Shown: positions 62,764 through 64,000 of the stretch, one piece after another | Layout: every line of letters begins with the position of its first letter | Numbering within the stretch: position 1 is the first letter of the stretch | Origin: Eubacterium sp. | GTDB lineage: Bacteria; Bacillota; Clostridia; Lachnospirales; Lachnospiraceae | NCBI GenBank assembly: GCA_021769425.1 | Contig: JAETSX010000006.1 | Coordinates: 1-64,000 of the forward strand | Direction of reading: 5' to 3' | DNA: 64,000 bases | The notes under the pieces: model-generated | What the model saw: the letters and a program-made list of their open reading frames with translations, nothing else | Databases searched by the model: none | What the model was told of the DNA's origin: nothing | Position numbers and translations under genes: made by a program

Positions 62764-64000
62764 TTACCGGTCACGGAGTAAACTGTAACTTTCCAGATAC
62801 TCCTGCAGAATATAATAAGACTGCTTCAGCCGCTCCCGATACCCGGGCTCCACCCATCCGTCCCAAGTGTATGAACCGCTTTTCCCGTCTGCTTCAAATT
62901 GAATCTCATGTATGGATTCATAGGTAATTTCATCGTTGGCATACAAATCGGCAATGCGCATTTTTTCATTGGGTTTGGCAATATTCAAAAGCAGCCAGGG
63001 CAGCCGAACCTCTGTCACATTGCCCCTGATGCAGAAATCTGCCCGGGAATTGTATTCCGGAGACTGGGGATCTGCATTCCCATGGCGCAGCTTGCCGGTT
63101 TCTACCTGTTCCGTCTCCACCAATGTGCCGTCTGTCAGCAGCACCGGACGGTTCAGCATCAGATAGATGGGCGCAAAGGTATGATTTCCTGCATCCGCAT
63201 ACCCTTCCTTCACTTTTAACACTTCGTTGGAAGCATGCAGTCCGGTGGTATACAGCCAGTAATTCACATCATAATAAGGGTGCACCAACAGCCTGCTTTT
63301 TTCTTTCCCCTTGATTTCCAGTAAAAAATCCGCCCCGCCGTACTCCTCATTTCCCTGGTCTTCAATGGTATCTACGGCAATCTGCAGATTATCATTTTTG
63401 CCCCGGATCAGCAGATACACATAGGCTTCATCGCTTTTTACATACAGTTTTGTTTCCTCGTTTTCCAGTACAGGCTCCTCGCCTTCCCACTCCTCGTCCT
63501 TACCGTCCACAATGCACACTGCCGTCTCGCCGGGGTCAAAGGACAACAGCCCGAAAAACTGTTCGCTGGTCTGAACATCGCACCAGTAGGGCCGTACATC
63601 CGAATCTGTATAGTCCATGGTATTCCAGGTCCTTTTAAACCATTCATCCTGCCAGATAAACACAAAAGCCCCTGCACATTTCGTATCAATAATATCTGAA
63701 AGCATGGACACAATGGCGTTTCCCTGCTCCTCCTCTGTCAGCCCTCCCTGGTTGAATCCCGGTTCTTTGGCAAGATGGGTAATCCCTCTGGAAGCAGGCA
63801 CGCCAAACTCAGAGATTACCACCGGCATCGTATGATAGCTGTTCAAATCATTCAGATAATGTTTATAGGAATTGGGCGGATCATCCGCCAGCAATTCCGG
63901 CGCATAACGCATCATTTCCGGATAATAGGGATATACATGGTAAGATGCAAACATCCCTGCCTTAAATTCTGGCTTTGCCTTAATATGTTCCGCATCTACC
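62764..64000 (-). CDS. Glycoside-hydrolase-like protein, 5' end outside the window
   Basis: The frame is open through the right edge, so only the C-terminal 412 or so residues are visible. The upstream part looks like the end of a TIM barrel of clan GH-A type: FASYHVYPYYPEMM, then MPVVISEFGVPASRG with a Glu in the place of a catalytic nucleophile, and GAFVFIWQDEWFKRTWN. After residue 150 of the visible part comes a beta-rich region (WLYTTGLHAS, FAPIYLMLNRP, EVRLPWLLLNIA) that may bind carbohydrate. Substrate is not readable. About 280 bases without a gene separate it from gdpP. Confidence 0.6.
   Translation of the reverse strand, partial: VDAEHIKAKPEFKAGMFASYHVYPYYPEMMRYAPELLADDPPNSYKHYLNDLNSYHTMPVVISEFGVPASRGITHLAKEPGFNQGGLTEEEQGNAIVSMLSDIIDTKCAGAFVFIWQDEWFKRTWNTMDYTDSDVRPYWCDVQTSEQFFGLLSFDPGETAVCIVDGKDEEWEGEEPVLENEETKLYVKSDEAYVYLLIRGKNDNLQIAVDTIEDQGNEEYGGADFLLEIKGKEKSRLLVHPYYDVNYWLYTTGLHASNEVLKVKEGYADAGNHTFAPIYLMLNRPVLLTDGTLVETEQVETGKLRHGNADPQSPEYNSRADFCIRGNVTEVRLPWLLLNIAKPNEKMRIADLYANDEITYESIHEIQFEADGKSGSYTWDGWVEPGYRERLKQSYYILQEYLESYSLLRDR

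Noticed and set aside
1-64000. tRNA genes
   Set aside because: By eye I found no cloverleaf with a GTTCRANNC T-loop in the intergenic regions; a dedicated tRNA scan was not possible.

Overview
The window looks like a chromosomal segment of a gut-type Lachnospiraceae (Clostridia, Bacillota). Supporting signs are moderate GC, AGGAGG-type ribosome binding sites, frequent GTG/TTG starts, a tyrosyl T-box, BofA (sporulation), a Clostridia-type Tad/Flp1 pilus locus, flagellin with FliS and a DUF6240 protein, a GH112 phosphorylase, and the conserved gdpP-rplI-dnaB block. Almost all genes lie on the minus strand. The left edge carries two tandem consensus promoters firing out of the window, most likely into an rRNA operon. 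The right edge cuts a glycoside-hydrolase-like gene.

Layout. 0.1-2.1 kb: rrn promoters, a zinc-ribbon protein and a Ca/Na antiporter. 2.4-6.3 kb: Na/phosphate symporter plus PhoB/PhoR-like pair behind an 11-bp-phased Pho box. 6.4-9.4 kb: AI-2E-family exporter; T-box and tyrS. 9.6-14.2 kb: HD-GYP response regulator; GH112 phosphorylase with a divergent AraC regulator. 14.2-17.9 kb: lone trpB, a pRiA4b-ORF3-like protein and a zinc-type macrodomain. 18-21 kb: soluble PocR chemoreceptor, cytidylate-kinase-like protein, a 43-aa peptide gene and a second AraC regulator. 21.3-25.4 kb: KDG kinase, KDPG aldolase, second KDG kinase and a GntR regulator with two matching operators. 25.4-29 kb: GH13, beta-phosphoglucomutase and a sugar ABC permease; the operon's 5' part was removed by a decayed ISL3 element. 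29-32 kb: gene graveyard with a small RNA-like transcript and a second mobile-element remnant that replaced the end of a secreted SH3/SleB hydrolase gene. 33-40.7 kb: chemoreceptor, pgi, murG, HIT protein, flavodoxin-SCP2 protein. 40.8-51.1 kb: complete Tad/Flp1 pilus operon. 51-57 kb: BofA, DUF2508, FliS, flagellin and a large DUF6240 protein that may be FliK-like. 57-62.5 kb: ferredoxin, MerR regulator, dnaB, rplI, gdpP.

The most striking recurrent signal is repeat biology. At four genes (histidine kinase, eda, FHA gene, tadB) the 3' end including the stop codon has been copied downstream as 39, 43, 39 and 67 bp repeats. Several proteins also carry in-frame 30-36 bp repeats. The 39-bp array after the histidine kinase stays open in the gene's own frame for 63 codons after the stop and would encode a cysteine-rich repeat peptide. 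Two families of palindromic MITE-like elements are also dispersed here. In the Tad locus, a perfect 19-bp inverted repeat buries the start of a TadE-like gene. That TadE-like protein carries two cysteine/histidine modules, and the TadZ homologue has a degenerate P-loop.
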